A DNA stretch of 64,000 nucleotides from IMG/VR virus record IMGVR_UViG_3300022689_000130, positions 62,001-126,000 of that record; one strand, given 5' to 3'. Under the pieces are notes generated by a model that was not told the origin of the DNA, did not search any database, and worked only from the letters and a program-made list of their open reading frames with translations. Below are positions 15,096-23,987 of the stretch, piece after piece (position 1 is the stretch's first letter; every line of letters begins with the position of its first letter). This DNA is from a virus. The position numbers were made by a program, and so were the translations under genes.

Positions 15096-17247
15096 GGCTT
15101 TCTTCGATGGTGCGTCTGAGTCTCTCAGTGGCCTCGGCTTGGCGTCGCATGTATTCTTCCATGCGCTGAAAGCTTCGCCCTGTTAAGATCGCATGTGTTT
15201 CTGCATCAATTGATCCAGAACGACGCATCATGTCTAATGTAGAACGGGATCCAGGGACGTTTGCGGCTTGTTCTGACAACATATCATTTGTTTCTAAAAA
15301 GCTACGTTCTTCAAAGGGTGGGTTAAGTGCGGTGTGACGTTCAGTTGCGTAATTTTCAGCCGCTGCATCAATTTCAGCTTGGGTTGGCGCCGCAGGTGGA
15401 TTGTTTGGATCAATTGTTCCATCACCGAGTTCAGAAGGTGCAATTATAGCCGTTGCTGCCGCTAGTGGTGGTGCGCCAAAACGCAAGAGGCGACCGCCTT
15501 GGCTTGCTATTCTTGAAAGGCTGCCGGTGGTGGCGGCGGAAGCTGCGCGGGGCGCTCTTCTTAATGGATTTCTTGCAGCAGAACCACGCATCATGCCCCC
15601 TAGTAAGCGCCGGCCTCCAGCCGTCAATGCTAATGCGCCGATTGCCACTGCCGCTGCGATGGCTCCATGTTTCAATCTGTCCATCGCATCTGTTAACTCA
15701 GCATATGAATTTGTAAGACCCTCTGCCAGTCCAATATCAAGACCGAGATTATCAGTTATTGTGCGCAGAGTATCGACCAGTTGTGCACCGGCCTCGTCAA
15801 GTTCAGCATCAAATTGACCCAAAACCGAATTGAGTGCACTATCAGCAAATGCTGTGGTAAGATCTTGCACCGCACCAGATAATGCAAGCACATCAGAATC
15901 ACGCAAACCTTGAACCGCTGCATCATATGCTTCACGGTTTGCCTCAACACTGCTCTCTAATCCTTGTAATTCACTAACCAAACTGATCAATTCAGCCGCG
16001 CCTTCACGGCCTCGTTCGGCAGCGATTCCCAATTGGCGCAAATCTTCTGCCGGTATTGAATCACTTAGATCAGACAACATGGAAACCAACCGCGTGTTAA
16101 ACTCTCTTGTATCCATAGATTCCATATTAGCTTGAACGAAACGATTAATTTCATCCATCATAGAACCTGCTTCAGTATTCATTGCCGCAATTCGACCCAT
16201 CAAACCGCCATTGATTGCACGGAAGTCAATGCCAGTTTCCATGCTTTTGGCAATTGCCATACCTAGCTGACTACCGACTTCACCACCAGCACCAAAAGCC
16301 GTTGCGAGGCTATTGAAATTGTCACTTAGTGCGCCGCCCTCACGTTCGATACGTAAACGCATTGCAGTAATTACTGGATCTTCCATCATTTCACGGCGGC
16401 GCCGTATCATTTCTCGACGATCTTGTCCGGTCATAGCTGCTAATGCAGTAGTTTCCAACATAAGATTTCTCATTGATTCACTAGCACTTGCGGTAATATC
16501 AGCCTGCGCCATACCCGAACGTCGTCTGAGTTCGATTTCTTCAAGCAAAATCTCGTTGAATTCTGTGTTGGTTAAACCAAAGTTATTAAATTCACGTGAT
16601 GCGCGCCGCGCTTCGTGGCTGAGTACACTAAAAGTTCTAGCGCCATCCTGCGCGCTATCACCCAATGCACGTAAAGCATCACCGTTTCCGCTCACTATTT
16701 TACCGTAAGCTTCCATATCAAGACCGGTCATAGATGCTTGATGCCGTAATTCAACCAAGCTGACACCTAATCCCAAACCGGTGTTGGCGAGATCACTAAC
16801 CGATTTAGAAAAGTTTTCCAGTGCTTTGATTGCAAAACCAAATGCCGCAGTAACACCAGCGCCAAGACCAACAAGACCGGCGAGCGCTGCGGCCATACCA
16901 GAAAGGCTATTCTGGTTGAATGCTTCCATAAACCCTTTGCTAGCTGACTGAATTTTTTTACTACTTGACTCTAGTATCTTGCCGTGTTTTTCACGATAGG
17001 TGTTTAATTTCTTTTCGGCTTGAATGCTCTCAGTGTGATCTTGTCGTGTTTCTTGCTGCATCTTGCGAAACAGCTTTTGGTTTTCCAAGACAACCTTGTT
17101 GCCTTTGTTTGTTTGACGAACCATTTCTGTCAGGGCACGGGCGCTTGCCTGATTGTATTTTGCCATTTCTTTGGCAGTTTCTTCAGTTGCCCAACGCGGA
17201 ACTCGAACCGATTGGTCACCAATTTGAATTTCTAGTTCGTCAGCCAT
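15091..17247 (-). CDS. Tail tape measure protein (718 aa), gp29 analogue
   Basis: Long helical protein with coiled coil at about 30-110, a hydrophobic Gly/Ala segment at about 118-150 (ALAGLVGLGAGVTAAFGFAI) typical of tape measures, then long amphipathic helices, and a second Ala/Gly-rich stretch near 530-600. AAGGG precedes the ATG. It sits divergently from gp26 and the chaperone-like gene, which in other phages are its assembly partners. It would set tail length and line the tube; T4 gp29 has 590 residues. Sequence identity to gp29 cannot be claimed. Confidence 0.8.
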   Translation of the reverse strand: MADELEIQIGDQSVRVPRWATEETAKEMAKYNQASARALTEMVRQTNKGNKVVLENQKLFRKMQQETRQDHTESIQAEKKLNTYREKHGKILESSSKKIQSASKGFMEAFNQNSLSGMAAALAGLVGLGAGVTAAFGFAIKALENFSKSVSDLANTGLGLGVSLVELRHQASMTGLDMEAYGKIVSGNGDALRALGDSAQDGARTFSVLSHEARRASREFNNFGLTNTEFNEILLEEIELRRRSGMAQADITASASESMRNLMLETTALAAMTGQDRREMIRRRREMMEDPVITAMRLRIEREGGALSDNFNSLATAFGAGGEVGSQLGMAIAKSMETGIDFRAINGGLMGRIAAMNTEAGSMMDEINRFVQANMESMDTREFNTRLVSMLSDLSDSIPAEDLRQLGIAAERGREGAAELISLVSELQGLESSVEANREAYDAAVQGLRDSDVLALSGAVQDLTTAFADSALNSVLGQFDAELDEAGAQLVDTLRTITDNLGLDIGLAEGLTNSYAELTDAMDRLKHGAIAAAVAIGALALTAGGRRLLGGMMRGSAARNPLRRAPRAASAATTGSLSRIASQGGRLLRFGAPPLAAATAIIAPSELGDGTIDPNNPPAAPTQAEIDAAAENYATERHTALNPPFEERSFLETNDMLSEQAANVPGSRSTLDMMRRSGSIDAETHAILTGRSFQRMEEYMRRQAEATERLRRTIEESQ

Positions 17248-17266
17248 AATGCCCTTTAAATACGTA

Positions 17267-17309
17267 GATAAATATATAGTAGAGGAAGATCCTCTACTAT
17301 ATATTTAGC
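17267..17309. promoter_or_regulatory. Face-to-face late promoters inside an 18-bp inverted repeat
   Basis: Perfect arms 17269-17286 and 17290-17307 with a 3-base loop. The left arm starts the plus promoter GATAAATATATAG (17267 onward); the right arm is the minus promoter GCTAAATATATAG reading left. Each transcript would start in or after the other promoter, so both mRNAs could carry part of a stable hairpin at their 5' ends. Serves the tape-measure gene (minus) and gp26 (plus). Confidence 0.7.
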
Positions 17310-17317
17310 GAGAGAAA

Positions 17318-18154
17318 ATGAGCTCAAACCCACTAGAAAAACTATACCGCAGCAAAAAACTCTACATAAGTTTGCCTAGTCTAGGTAGATTTTACACACA
17401 AGGTATTACTTTGAGTGCTGATGGAGAAATTGGCATCATGCCAATGACTGCAACCGACGAAATCAAACTCAAAAGCCCAGATAGTTTGTTCAACGGCGAA
17501 GCATTGTATGAACTATTTCAAAGTTGTGTTCCTGATATCGCCGATCCGCGTGAAATCCCGAATTGCGACGTAGATAAACTTCTATTAGGTATTCGTGTTG
17601 CCACAACAGGTACCGATCTAGACATTAGTTCAACCTGCCCCAAATGTGGATCACAGGACGATTTTGTGATCGACCTCACTGTAATCATGAACTCAACTCA
17701 AGAAATAGCAAAAGATAACACAGTTGAACTCGAGGATGTCACTGTTCATGTTCGTCCTCTCACACTCAAAAACCAAGTCATCGCACAAGTCGAAAGCTTT
17801 TACCAGTATCGTATGCAGCAAACCTTGCTTGAAGATAAACTGACCGAAGAGCAACGAATTGAAATGTTCAACGAAAGCTTATTACAAGCAATCACCATCA
17901 AAACCACACAAGTCGCCGAATGCATTGAACGTGTTATTCTTCATAACGAGGAACAGGCTGTTGTAGACAATCGCGAACATATCTTTGGTTGGGTGAAAAA
18001 CATGGATTCATCAACCCATAATAAAATTCAGGAAAAGATCATCGAACTAGGCAACCCTAAAATGAATAACCGGGTAGAAATACAATGCAGCAACGCAGAA
18101 TGCGGACATCATTATAAAACACAAGTCGACCTTAATCCTGTAAATTTTTTCTAG
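17318..18154 (+). CDS. 26: Baseplate hub assembly protein gp26 (278 aa)
   Basis: Opens with LYISLPSLGRFYTQGITLSA and MTATDEIKLKSPDSLFNGEA, the typical start of gp26-type proteins in T4-like phages. Two Cys pairs are present: CPKCG near residue 107 in the middle and CSNAEC near the C-terminus, followed by YKTQVDLNPVNFF, the usual ending. These likely bind zinc. In T4, gp26 (208 residues) is required for hub formation. First gene of a two-gene late operon with the chaperone-like gene, opposite the tape measure. Confidence 0.85.
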   Translation: MSSNPLEKLYRSKKLYISLPSLGRFYTQGITLSADGEIGIMPMTATDEIKLKSPDSLFNGEALYELFQSCVPDIADPREIPNCDVDKLLLGIRVATTGTDLDISSTCPKCGSQDDFVIDLTVIMNSTQEIAKDNTVELEDVTVHVRPLTLKNQVIAQVESFYQYRMQQTLLEDKLTEEQRIEMFNESLLQAITIKTTQVAECIERVILHNEEQAVVDNREHIFGWVKNMDSSTHNKIQEKIIELGNPKMNNRVEIQCSNAECGHHYKTQVDLNPVNFF

Positions 18155-18168
18155 CCACTACAATAAAA

Positions 18169-18405
18169 ATGTCCGCGGCTGAGATTAGAGATTATGTCAA
18201 CCGATTGTCAGTGGAGCAAGAGAGGATGGAAGAATATCTAATGGACATTGCACTATATAGTGATGGCGTAATAAGTTTTGGCGAATTGGTCTCGATGCCT
18301 ATGCCACGAGTGAAAATGTATGAAAAAAGACTCAACGAAAAATTACATAGAAAAGCCGGAAAAAATGCACCGCAGAAGATGGAACCAGGACAAAACAATG
18401 GATAA
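18169..18405 (+). CDS. Small tail-assembly chaperone-like protein (78 aa)
   Basis: Begins 14 bases after gp26, with MSAAEIRDYVNRLSVEQERM and later ISFGELVSMPMPRVKMYEKR, a short helical pattern reminiscent of small tail chaperones encoded after gp26-type or GpE-type genes. Very few features beyond charge and helicity. It precedes a terminator, so it ends the operon. The assignment rests on context; no catalytic motif. Confidence 0.5.
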   Translation: MSAAEIRDYVNRLSVEQERMEEYLMDIALYSDGVISFGELVSMPMPRVKMYEKRLNEKLHRKAGKNAPQKMEPGQNNG

Positions 18406-18475
18406 TTTCAGTCAGAACTTGATCAACCGTAAAGAAAGATTCATTCTATGTTTATGATGATGCTTCGCATCATCA

Positions 18476-18532
18476 GCTGATTCGCAAATCTCATCTCGCT
18501 TCGCTCGAATCGATTTGCTTTCAGCCTTTTTT
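18476..18532 (+). terminator. Intrinsic terminator after the gp26 operon
   Basis: GCTG (18476-18479) and GCAAATC (18484-18490) pair with GATTTGC (18512-18518) and CAGC (18522-18525), with an inner GC-rich loop, followed by C and six T (18527-18532). A separate GATGATGC/GCATCATC hairpin with a 3-base loop (18456-18474) lies just before it and may add to termination or mRNA stability. Confidence 0.65.
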
Positions 18533-18540
18533 AATCTCAA

Positions 18541-18957
18541 AAATCGTTTCTAAAACTATTCGAATAACTGTTATTGGGGTGATCGATTTTTCCAGAGCCT
18601 TAATGCCACACTTTGCCCGATTACAGGCAAAGCATGGCATTAAATGACTTTTCCGTCACCTTCTCCACAGAGACCACGCTGCAACAAAATAACCTTGTAT
18701 AGCCAGGAAAGGGCGGTTGAGCGATACCCTTTTACATTCAACTTATCAACGCAAGACCACCGAACGATGTTGCAGTTTCGTTCGGCTACTCGTAGGTTCC
18801 AATTGGTCAGGAGAGCCTACTCATTTCCCATGTGTCAGATGGGTGCTGTCAGACTGCGGCATGCCAGATCCGTCAGCGCAAGCAATAGCTTACGCTTCCT
18901 CAAGGCGCGGGGTAGAGCCGCTATGGTCAGGGTTCCAGGATTGTCCTTGTTGAGCCT
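18541..18957. other. Hairpin-rich noncoding region; candidate structured RNA
   Basis: About 420 bases between two convergent genes lack a convincing reading frame but contain a series of strong local stems: 18600-18608/18635-18643 extended by 18611-18617/18626-18632; 18760-18767/18778-18785; 18792-18796/18816-18820; 18827-18831/18839-18843; 18876-18883/18888-18895 (one mismatch, 4-base loop); 18901-18905/18945-18949. No promoter was found on either strand and no RNA family was recognised. The strand cannot be set. An imported intergenic fragment is an alternative. Confidence 0.45.
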
Positions 18958-18960
18958 ATC

Positions 18961-19470
18961 TTAGCTGTGGACCTTTTCAAAGGTGGCCCTGTTGAGTTCG
19001 AAGAAACTGTCAAATTCAGTTAGTTTCCACTCAACCCCTTCCCGATCTGTATACTGGACGTGTCTATGGGTTTCAAAATTCTGTGATGATTCGAAACCAA
19101 CAAATCGTCCTACTCGGGTAATCTTCATAAAGAGGATATTGATATCCCCGGGATCGGCTGCGTCTTTGATTTGTTGCAGCCATCCCTCTAGTAGAGGAAT
19201 TTCCTTGTTGAACAACAAGTGATGAAACGGAAAACTACTATAGTTTTTACACTCGCAGTTGAAGTGTTGCCAATTGTCTGGTGGCACCACATCGCCTTTC
19301 ATGTGTCGAATTTGTCCATCACTCATGACAATTTTCCGGCTGGCATTGGTGCCTCCGGTGTAAGCGCCTGAATTAGGGACGCGAATGAATGGTGCGCTAT
19401 ACGTTTCTGATAGGTATCGGGCAACGTCACGTTCCCACGCACCTCCCTTTGCCTTACTCTTGCTAGTCAA
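18961..19470 (-). CDS. PD-(D/E)XK nuclease, resolvase-like (169 aa)
   Basis: The sequence AKGGAWERDVARYL (E13) followed by MKGDVVPP (D60) and FNCECKNYS (E73, K75) gives the E...D...ExK catalytic set of PD-(D/E)XK nucleases, in the spacing of small Holliday-junction-resolvase-like phage enzymes. Start is a TTG at 19470 overlapping the stop of the preceding gene (TTGA), so translation is probably coupled. It closes the gp55-gp47-gp46 recombination operon, which supports a role in DNA recombination or debranching. Other possibilities are a defence or host-DNA degradation nuclease. Confidence 0.65.
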   Translation of the reverse strand: MTSKSKAKGGAWERDVARYLSETYSAPFIRVPNSGAYTGGTNASRKIVMSDGQIRHMKGDVVPPDNWQHFNCECKNYSSFPFHHLLFNKEIPLLEGWLQQIKDAADPGDINILFMKITRVGRFVGFESSQNFETHRHVQYTDREGVEWKLTEFDSFFELNRATFEKVHS

Positions 19471-19715
19471 ATGTTGTTGATCATTTCTGCTAATATGATA
19501 CCGCAGTCTTCGGATCTCGTCATTTTACGGCGTGATCCGTCGTTATCAGAAAACAAATCACTTATTGTCGTGGTAGCGTTTGGGATATGATAATTCCACT
19601 GACTGTTTGGTAACGTGTATGTGTTAATCTTTAAGGGGTCACCAACATGTGTGACATAATAGTCGCCTGTAATACATGATGATATTGTTGAATTTTTGAT
19701 ATGTTCTTCACTCAA
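19467..19715 (-). CDS. Small hypothetical protein (82 aa)
   Basis: No family recognised; a polar protein with SSCITGDYYVTHVGDPLK and a central IPNATTTISDLFSDND stretch. I start it at the TTG at 19715 because the AGGAG inside the end of gp46 lies 7 bases upstream of it, whereas the earlier TTG at 19721 would leave only 1 base. It overlaps gp46 by 8 bases and the nuclease start by 4, so it is part of the coupled recombination operon. Confidence 0.5.
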   Translation of the reverse strand: MSEEHIKNSTISSCITGDYYVTHVGDPLKINTYTLPNSQWNYHIPNATTTISDLFSDNDGSRRKMTRSEDCGIILAEMINNI

Positions 19716-21480
19716 TGTCAAACTCCTGGTCTGGGCTGAAGCTGGTAAAACCGTTTTCTTTAACTACATAGAGTATGTTATTTACCCTTCCAATAAGCTC
19801 TTCTCTATGCGAGATGAGGAAGATGTTTTTGCTACGGTCTCGGTGCATCTTCTTGAGCACAACAAGGGCACTCTCCACACCGTTTGAGTCCATACCGCTA
19901 TCAATCAGTTCGTCGATAGCCATGAAGTCGATTGGCATGTTGGTGCTCTCGTGCACATCACGAAAAGCCCAGCTAAGTCCGAGGATCAGCCTGTTTCTTT
20001 CTCCTCGGCTCAAATTATCAAAGTCCAACTCACGTCCAAGTTCTGTAATCTCCACTGTGAGGTCGCTCTGAAAGACAACCTCATGTGGCAGACCCAGCTT
20101 GTTGAGATAGTAGTTGAGACGGCTGTTGAGATACTGAAGGTTCTGCTCAATAATGCGCTTGCGAATAAAGCTATCCTTGTTAGTGAGCAGCTTGAGTAGA
20201 AACTCCTGGTGCTCGCGCAAATTATGCAAGTTGTTCATCACTTCCCAGTCAATAGGCTGAATTCCTGTCTTCTCCAAACTTTCAATCTGTTCGGCGTAAG
20301 GGTCTTCTGCTTTTTGCAAGCCGTCCAGCTTGTCTTTCAGTGACGTTAGCTGGCTTTGCTGTTCATACGCTTCTTGCGTCGTTGCGTATTTAGTATCGGG
20401 GATCTGCTCAGGAAGGATGATGTCATCAATTATTTCCTCAAGCTCTTTGATTGCGGCCAAGTCTTCTTCAATGGCTGCTTCAGATTCAGCAATGGCTTTA
20501 CTTTTGGTCTCGATGATTTTGTTGTTTGAATCGTCGTGTAGATCTTGTCCACAGGCATAGCATTTATGTTTACGAGCTGCGTCCAGATCTTCTTCCGCTT
20601 TTTGTTTGCTGCGTCTCTCACGTTGAACATTAGCTTCAAGTTGGGCAGCGGCCTTCCTGGCGTCGGCGAGATCAGACTCAGCACGACGGTAATTATCGAG
20701 CGCCACATGCTGTGCAAGTTCTGTTTCAATGTCCAGGGCTTCAAGTTCAGCAATAGATCTCTGAACTTCATCTGTGTCCTCTGTGTTCTTCTGATTCCAG
20801 ATCCGCTGCCGCCTACGAAGGTCGTCGATGGATTTTTTGATTTGCTCATTCGCGTTCTCAACACCTTTAATGCGATACTCTTCTTCCTTGATCTGATCTT
20901 TTGTGGTCTTGAGAAGTTCTTTAAGCACAACAGCCTTTTCTGATAGTAGCGTGATGCCGAGTAGGTTTTCGATGATGTCACGCTGATCGTTCGCTCGTAG
21001 TGCAAGGAAAGGTTCATTGTAGGTATTTAAGGCAATCAAGTGCTTGAACATGATGTGGTTCATACCAAACACTCGCTCAATCTCTTGCTGGGTAAGGCGC
21101 ATCTCACCCTGGCCTTCGTCAGTCTCTTCGACTGCATTCATATCGTTAACCAAGAACTTGAGCATGTTTGGACTACGGCCACGCTCAATTCTGTAGTGCA
21201 TATCGTTAACACTGAACTCAACTGTTACTAACATACCTTTGTTGTTGGTCTTGTTCACAAGATTCGCTTTTCTAATATTGCTTATGGCATTACCATACAA
21301 TGCATAGCTCAGTGCATTAACAAGCGTTGTTTTACCAACCCCGTTCCTCGATCCATCTCCACCTAGATCAAGATTATTTCCAAGAACTAGTGTTAGACCT
21401 GCATTTTCAAAATTCACAGCTTGTGTCACATTCCCTACGGAGAGGAAATTTTTCATGGTAACATTTTTTATACGAATCAT
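19708..21480 (-). CDS. 46: Recombination nuclease ATPase subunit gp46 (590 aa), Rad50/SbcC-like
   Basis: ABC-type SMC-like ATPase: Walker A GSRNGVGKTT (43-52), long coiled coils (about 180-310 and 325-460) joined by a zinc hook CYACG (C307, C310), signature LSRGERNRL (490-498) and Walker B IDFMAIDELID (517-527). T4 gp46 (560 residues) with gp47 resects DNA ends for recombination-dependent replication and helps degrade host DNA. The start follows the stop of the preceding 92-residue gene with no gap. Confidence 0.95.
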   Translation of the reverse strand: MIRIKNVTMKNFLSVGNVTQAVNFENAGLTLVLGNNLDLGGDGSRNGVGKTTLVNALSYALYGNAISNIRKANLVNKTNNKGMLVTVEFSVNDMHYRIERGRSPNMLKFLVNDMNAVEETDEGQGEMRLTQQEIERVFGMNHIMFKHLIALNTYNEPFLALRANDQRDIIENLLGITLLSEKAVVLKELLKTTKDQIKEEEYRIKGVENANEQIKKSIDDLRRRQRIWNQKNTEDTDEVQRSIAELEALDIETELAQHVALDNYRRAESDLADARKAAAQLEANVQRERRSKQKAEEDLDAARKHKCYACGQDLHDDSNNKIIETKSKAIAESEAAIEEDLAAIKELEEIIDDIILPEQIPDTKYATTQEAYEQQSQLTSLKDKLDGLQKAEDPYAEQIESLEKTGIQPIDWEVMNNLHNLREHQEFLLKLLTNKDSFIRKRIIEQNLQYLNSRLNYYLNKLGLPHEVVFQSDLTVEITELGRELDFDNLSRGERNRLILGLSWAFRDVHESTNMPIDFMAIDELIDSGMDSNGVESALVVLKKMHRDRSKNIFLISHREELIGRVNNILYVVKENGFTSFSPDQEFDIE

Positions 21481-21759
21481 TTAGTCGCGGCTGCCTTCAT
21501 CACTACAGAGTTCTTCAATTTCATCAGCCATGCCTTCCATGATCCAGTCTGGCATAGTAGCGGAGCCTTCCATGACGGCTCGTTCAAGCAGAATCATCAT
21601 GGTATCCATGTCCTGCTCCATGAGTTCTTGGATGAGTCCTTGAAATTCGTCGTCAGCTATGAGTGCATCATAATCTTGATCGATGCCAGTTTCAGTTGCA
21701 CGTTCTCTCCATGCAGTAACGCGCTCGTGTAAGTCGTCAATTTTATCTTGGTCAGTCAT
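21481..21759 (-). CDS. Small acidic protein between gp47 and gp46 (92 aa)
   Basis: Very acidic, helical, methionine-rich (QDMDTMMILLERAVMEG), no domain recognised. Its ATG overlaps the gp47 stop (TAATG) and its stop abuts the gp46 start, so all three are translated in series. T4 also has small genes between 47 and 46, but homology cannot be shown by eye. Confidence 0.65.
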   Translation of the reverse strand: MTDQDKIDDLHERVTAWRERATETGIDQDYDALIADDEFQGLIQELMEQDMDTMMILLERAVMEGSATMPDWIMEGMADEIEELCSDEGSRD

Positions 21760-22778
21760 TATAAGTCCTTGTATATATCCATCAGCAGCTTCTGGTTGAT
21801 CATCTCGCTTTCAACAGCTTGCAACTGGTTGTATACGATTTGATCAACACTCTCCACGACAAAGTCACCATCTTCAGCAGGATCAAAGCTTAGCTCTTCT
21901 TTCTTCTGAGGTAGCAGTGCCAATTCACGTGGGTTGAACTGCGATACAAATGTTTCCTTGATGAAGTTTGCTTCTTCATAGCTGATAGGCACATCAAGTA
22001 TTGCTCTGCAATATGTTTTGTTGTTTAGGTAGTCCTCAGGGCTGTCAATCAGGTCGCTGAGATTGAGGCGGACGTAACGAGGCCCGTCGTAATTGACGTA
22101 TTTTGGCTCGCCTCCCCATTCGAGGAACATGGCACCACGGTCATCGTCCCATGCGTCCGCATAGTTATGCGCAAAAGGACTACCTAAATAATGGACTTTG
22201 CCGCGGATCTGGCGCTTGTGGAAGTGTCCGCTGAAGACATAGTCCGCAGCCTTAAAATCATCTGCTTTGAGCTCGCCGTGGTCAGGCATTTCTACGATAG
22301 CATTCATCATGAAGTGCGGTAGCTCAAAGTGCCCAAAAACATACTTGCTTTTGAGCTTCTTCATCTTCTTCCACTCATCACCAACGAGCCAGGGCACGAG
22401 TGCAACGTCGCCCTGCTCTACAATGTCGTCGTTGATGATGTGGATGTTGTCAAACATATCGCCAAACGGAAAACTGTTGATCTCGCGCTTTTCGCGGTAG
22501 AACAAGTCGTGGTTGCCGACAAGCATGTATACGTTTTCAAACGCCCGACTCAGGCGGGTGAAGTTACTGGTTGTGTAGTTGAGTGTGGACACGTTAACGC
22601 TAGCGCGATGGTGATGCCAGTCACCCAGGAAGATGCAGGTTTCACAGCCATGTGCTCGGGCTTCTGCAATGAACCAAATGAGGAATTCCTCACAGTCAAT
22701 GTTGTGCTGGCGACTGTTGTTCTTGTTGCCAAAGTGGATGTCAGTGAAACACGCGGCGTGTTTAAATAAGTTTGTCAA
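21759..22778 (-). CDS. 47: Recombination nuclease subunit gp47 (339 aa), Mre11/SbcD-like
   Basis: Calcineurin-type phosphoesterase motifs in order: TDIHFG (D13, H15), LGDWHHHR (D53), VGNHD (N89, H90), VFGHFELP and FSGHFHKR for the later metal ligands. Length equals T4 gp47 (339). Partner of gp46 in end resection. The start is a TTG at 22778, with GAGG 8 bases upstream; no in-frame ATG precedes the first phosphoesterase motif. Confidence 0.95.
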   Translation of the reverse strand: MTNLFKHAACFTDIHFGNKNNSRQHNIDCEEFLIWFIAEARAHGCETCIFLGDWHHHRASVNVSTLNYTTSNFTRLSRAFENVYMLVGNHDLFYREKREINSFPFGDMFDNIHIINDDIVEQGDVALVPWLVGDEWKKMKKLKSKYVFGHFELPHFMMNAIVEMPDHGELKADDFKAADYVFSGHFHKRQIRGKVHYLGSPFAHNYADAWDDDRGAMFLEWGGEPKYVNYDGPRYVRLNLSDLIDSPEDYLNNKTYCRAILDVPISYEEANFIKETFVSQFNPRELALLPQKKEELSFDPAEDGDFVVESVDQIVYNQLQAVESEMINQKLLMDIYKDL

Positions 22779-22814
22779 GAGTGCGACCTCAGTTTATGTA
22801 ATGATAATAACAGC

Positions 22815-23093
22815 TTATGTTCTAGCGGTCAACCGTTCAAGTTCCATCTGGATCTCAGTCTTCATGATCTCCATGAGTTCACTTTCAGCATCGATTCCAT
22901 GATCATCCTGTAAATCAGTGACAGCTTTACTCTGTAACCTAAGCTTTAGTGCACGATCTTCGCCTTGATATTCTGTCGAAAAACAATATTCGTTATATGT
23001 ATCGTTTGATTCTGACAGAGATTTTATGACCACAAAGTCAACTCCGTTAACAGTGGTGCGTAAAAATTCTTCAGATTGTGTTGTATCCTGCAT
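22815..23093 (-). CDS. Small hypothetical protein (92 aa)
   Basis: Start chosen at the ATG at 23093 (AGGA about 8 bases upstream), 23 bases inside the end of gp55; a longer frame upstream only shadows gp55. Sequence has a beta-type first half (TTVNGVDFVVIKSLSES) and an acidic helical second half. No family recognised. Lies between gp55 and gp47 in the early operon. Confidence 0.6.
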   Translation of the reverse strand: MQDTTQSEEFLRTTVNGVDFVVIKSLSESNDTYNEYCFSTEYQGEDRALKLRLQSKAVTDLQDDHGIDAESELMEIMKTEIQMELERLTART

Positions 23094-23964
23094 CTTTGAG
23101 TTCCTGACGCTGTTTCTCTTCGTCCTCTTCTCGAGCACGCTGTTGTGCAGCTTCATCGTCCAACTGACGGTTGAAGCTGGGCATATAACCGCCATCTTGT
23201 AACATATCATCGCGAATACTTTGATTGCGCTTTTCAAGATTGAGGACACGAGTAAAACTGTTCGTTATTGTCGCAGTGTAGTAAGCAAATGGATTTTGAC
23301 TACGAGCCTCGTTAAATTTAAGACCAACCTCGCTAAGCTGTAGCAGAGCAGCCCCCTGCATTTCAGAATTGTATGTATACCCGCGCCAGTTGCCCCTCAT
23401 AGCATAACGTTCTACAAGCTTCATCATCATTTTTGCTAGATTTGGTGTTAACCCACCATGTGTGCAGTTGAAGTGACCGTTGTCAAACCCTCCTTCCCAA
23501 TGGCTACGAACAACCTCGCGCCATTCACCATCTAGGAACGCATAATGCTTGAATGGTGGGAAGTTGACTTTGGTATGCAGATCAGCTTCGGTTTTAGGGT
23601 TCTTTTTCCTCTTTGGAGTTTCAGGAATGTGTTCATAAGTCATAACACGAAATACAATATCTTCATCAGAAATTTTTTCAGGATCTACCCGAAAATCTGC
23701 TTGCTTGGGCTTGGTTGATCGTGATCCATTGTCGTCATACCATTTGTTAAGACCGGTTTCGTAGTCAAGGCTGCTAATACGAGCTGCCTGGTTTTCTTTC
23801 GCAGTGCGAATAGTTTTTGGATTGATTTGATCAACTGAGTCAATGATGCAGTCGAATTGATTGTAACGCTCATCTAATGAATAACAGTAACTAAGCTTAC
23901 TGGCATGGATTTCTTTGAGCATATCTTTGTTGTTGAGATAATTGGTGGGTTTTTTACGGGCCAT
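23071..23964 (-). CDS. 55: Late-transcription sigma factor gp55 (297 aa)
   Basis: N-terminus PTNYLNNKDMLKEIHAS matches the gp55 opening, and the core YAMRGNWRGYTYNSEMQGAA, then ARSQNPFAYYTATITNSFTR, corresponds to the sigma region-2-like helix pair that reads the late -10 element. gp55 directs host RNA polymerase to TATAAATA promoters. The protein is longer than T4 gp55 (185) because about 100 extra residues separate the N-terminal helix and the core. It is the first gene of an operon with its own sigma70-like promoter, which suits middle/early expression. Confidence 0.85.
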   Translation of the reverse strand: MARKKPTNYLNNKDMLKEIHASKLSYCYSLDERYNQFDCIIDSVDQINPKTIRTAKENQAARISSLDYETGLNKWYDDNGSRSTKPKQADFRVDPEKISDEDIVFRVMTYEHIPETPKRKKNPKTEADLHTKVNFPPFKHYAFLDGEWREVVRSHWEGGFDNGHFNCTHGGLTPNLAKMMMKLVERYAMRGNWRGYTYNSEMQGAALLQLSEVGLKFNEARSQNPFAYYTATITNSFTRVLNLEKRNQSIRDDMLQDGGYMPSFNRQLDDEAAQQRAREEDEEKQRQELKDAGYNTI

Positions 23965-23987
23965 ATATTAGATTCCTATTGTTAATG

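Noticed and set aside
18906-18918. Bases resembling the 5' side of an initiator tRNA (CGCGGGGTAGAGC)
   Set aside because: No anticodon arm, T-arm or matching 3' acceptor strand follows, so no tRNA can be drawn.
18644-18964. Plus-strand frame of 106 codons in the hairpin-rich region
   Set aside because: Composition is unlike other proteins here, there is no ribosome site, and the strong stems explain the open stretch better.
22815-23249. 144-codon version of the small gene after gp55
   Set aside because: The first 52 codons only shadow gp55; the internal ATG at 23093 has a ribosome site.
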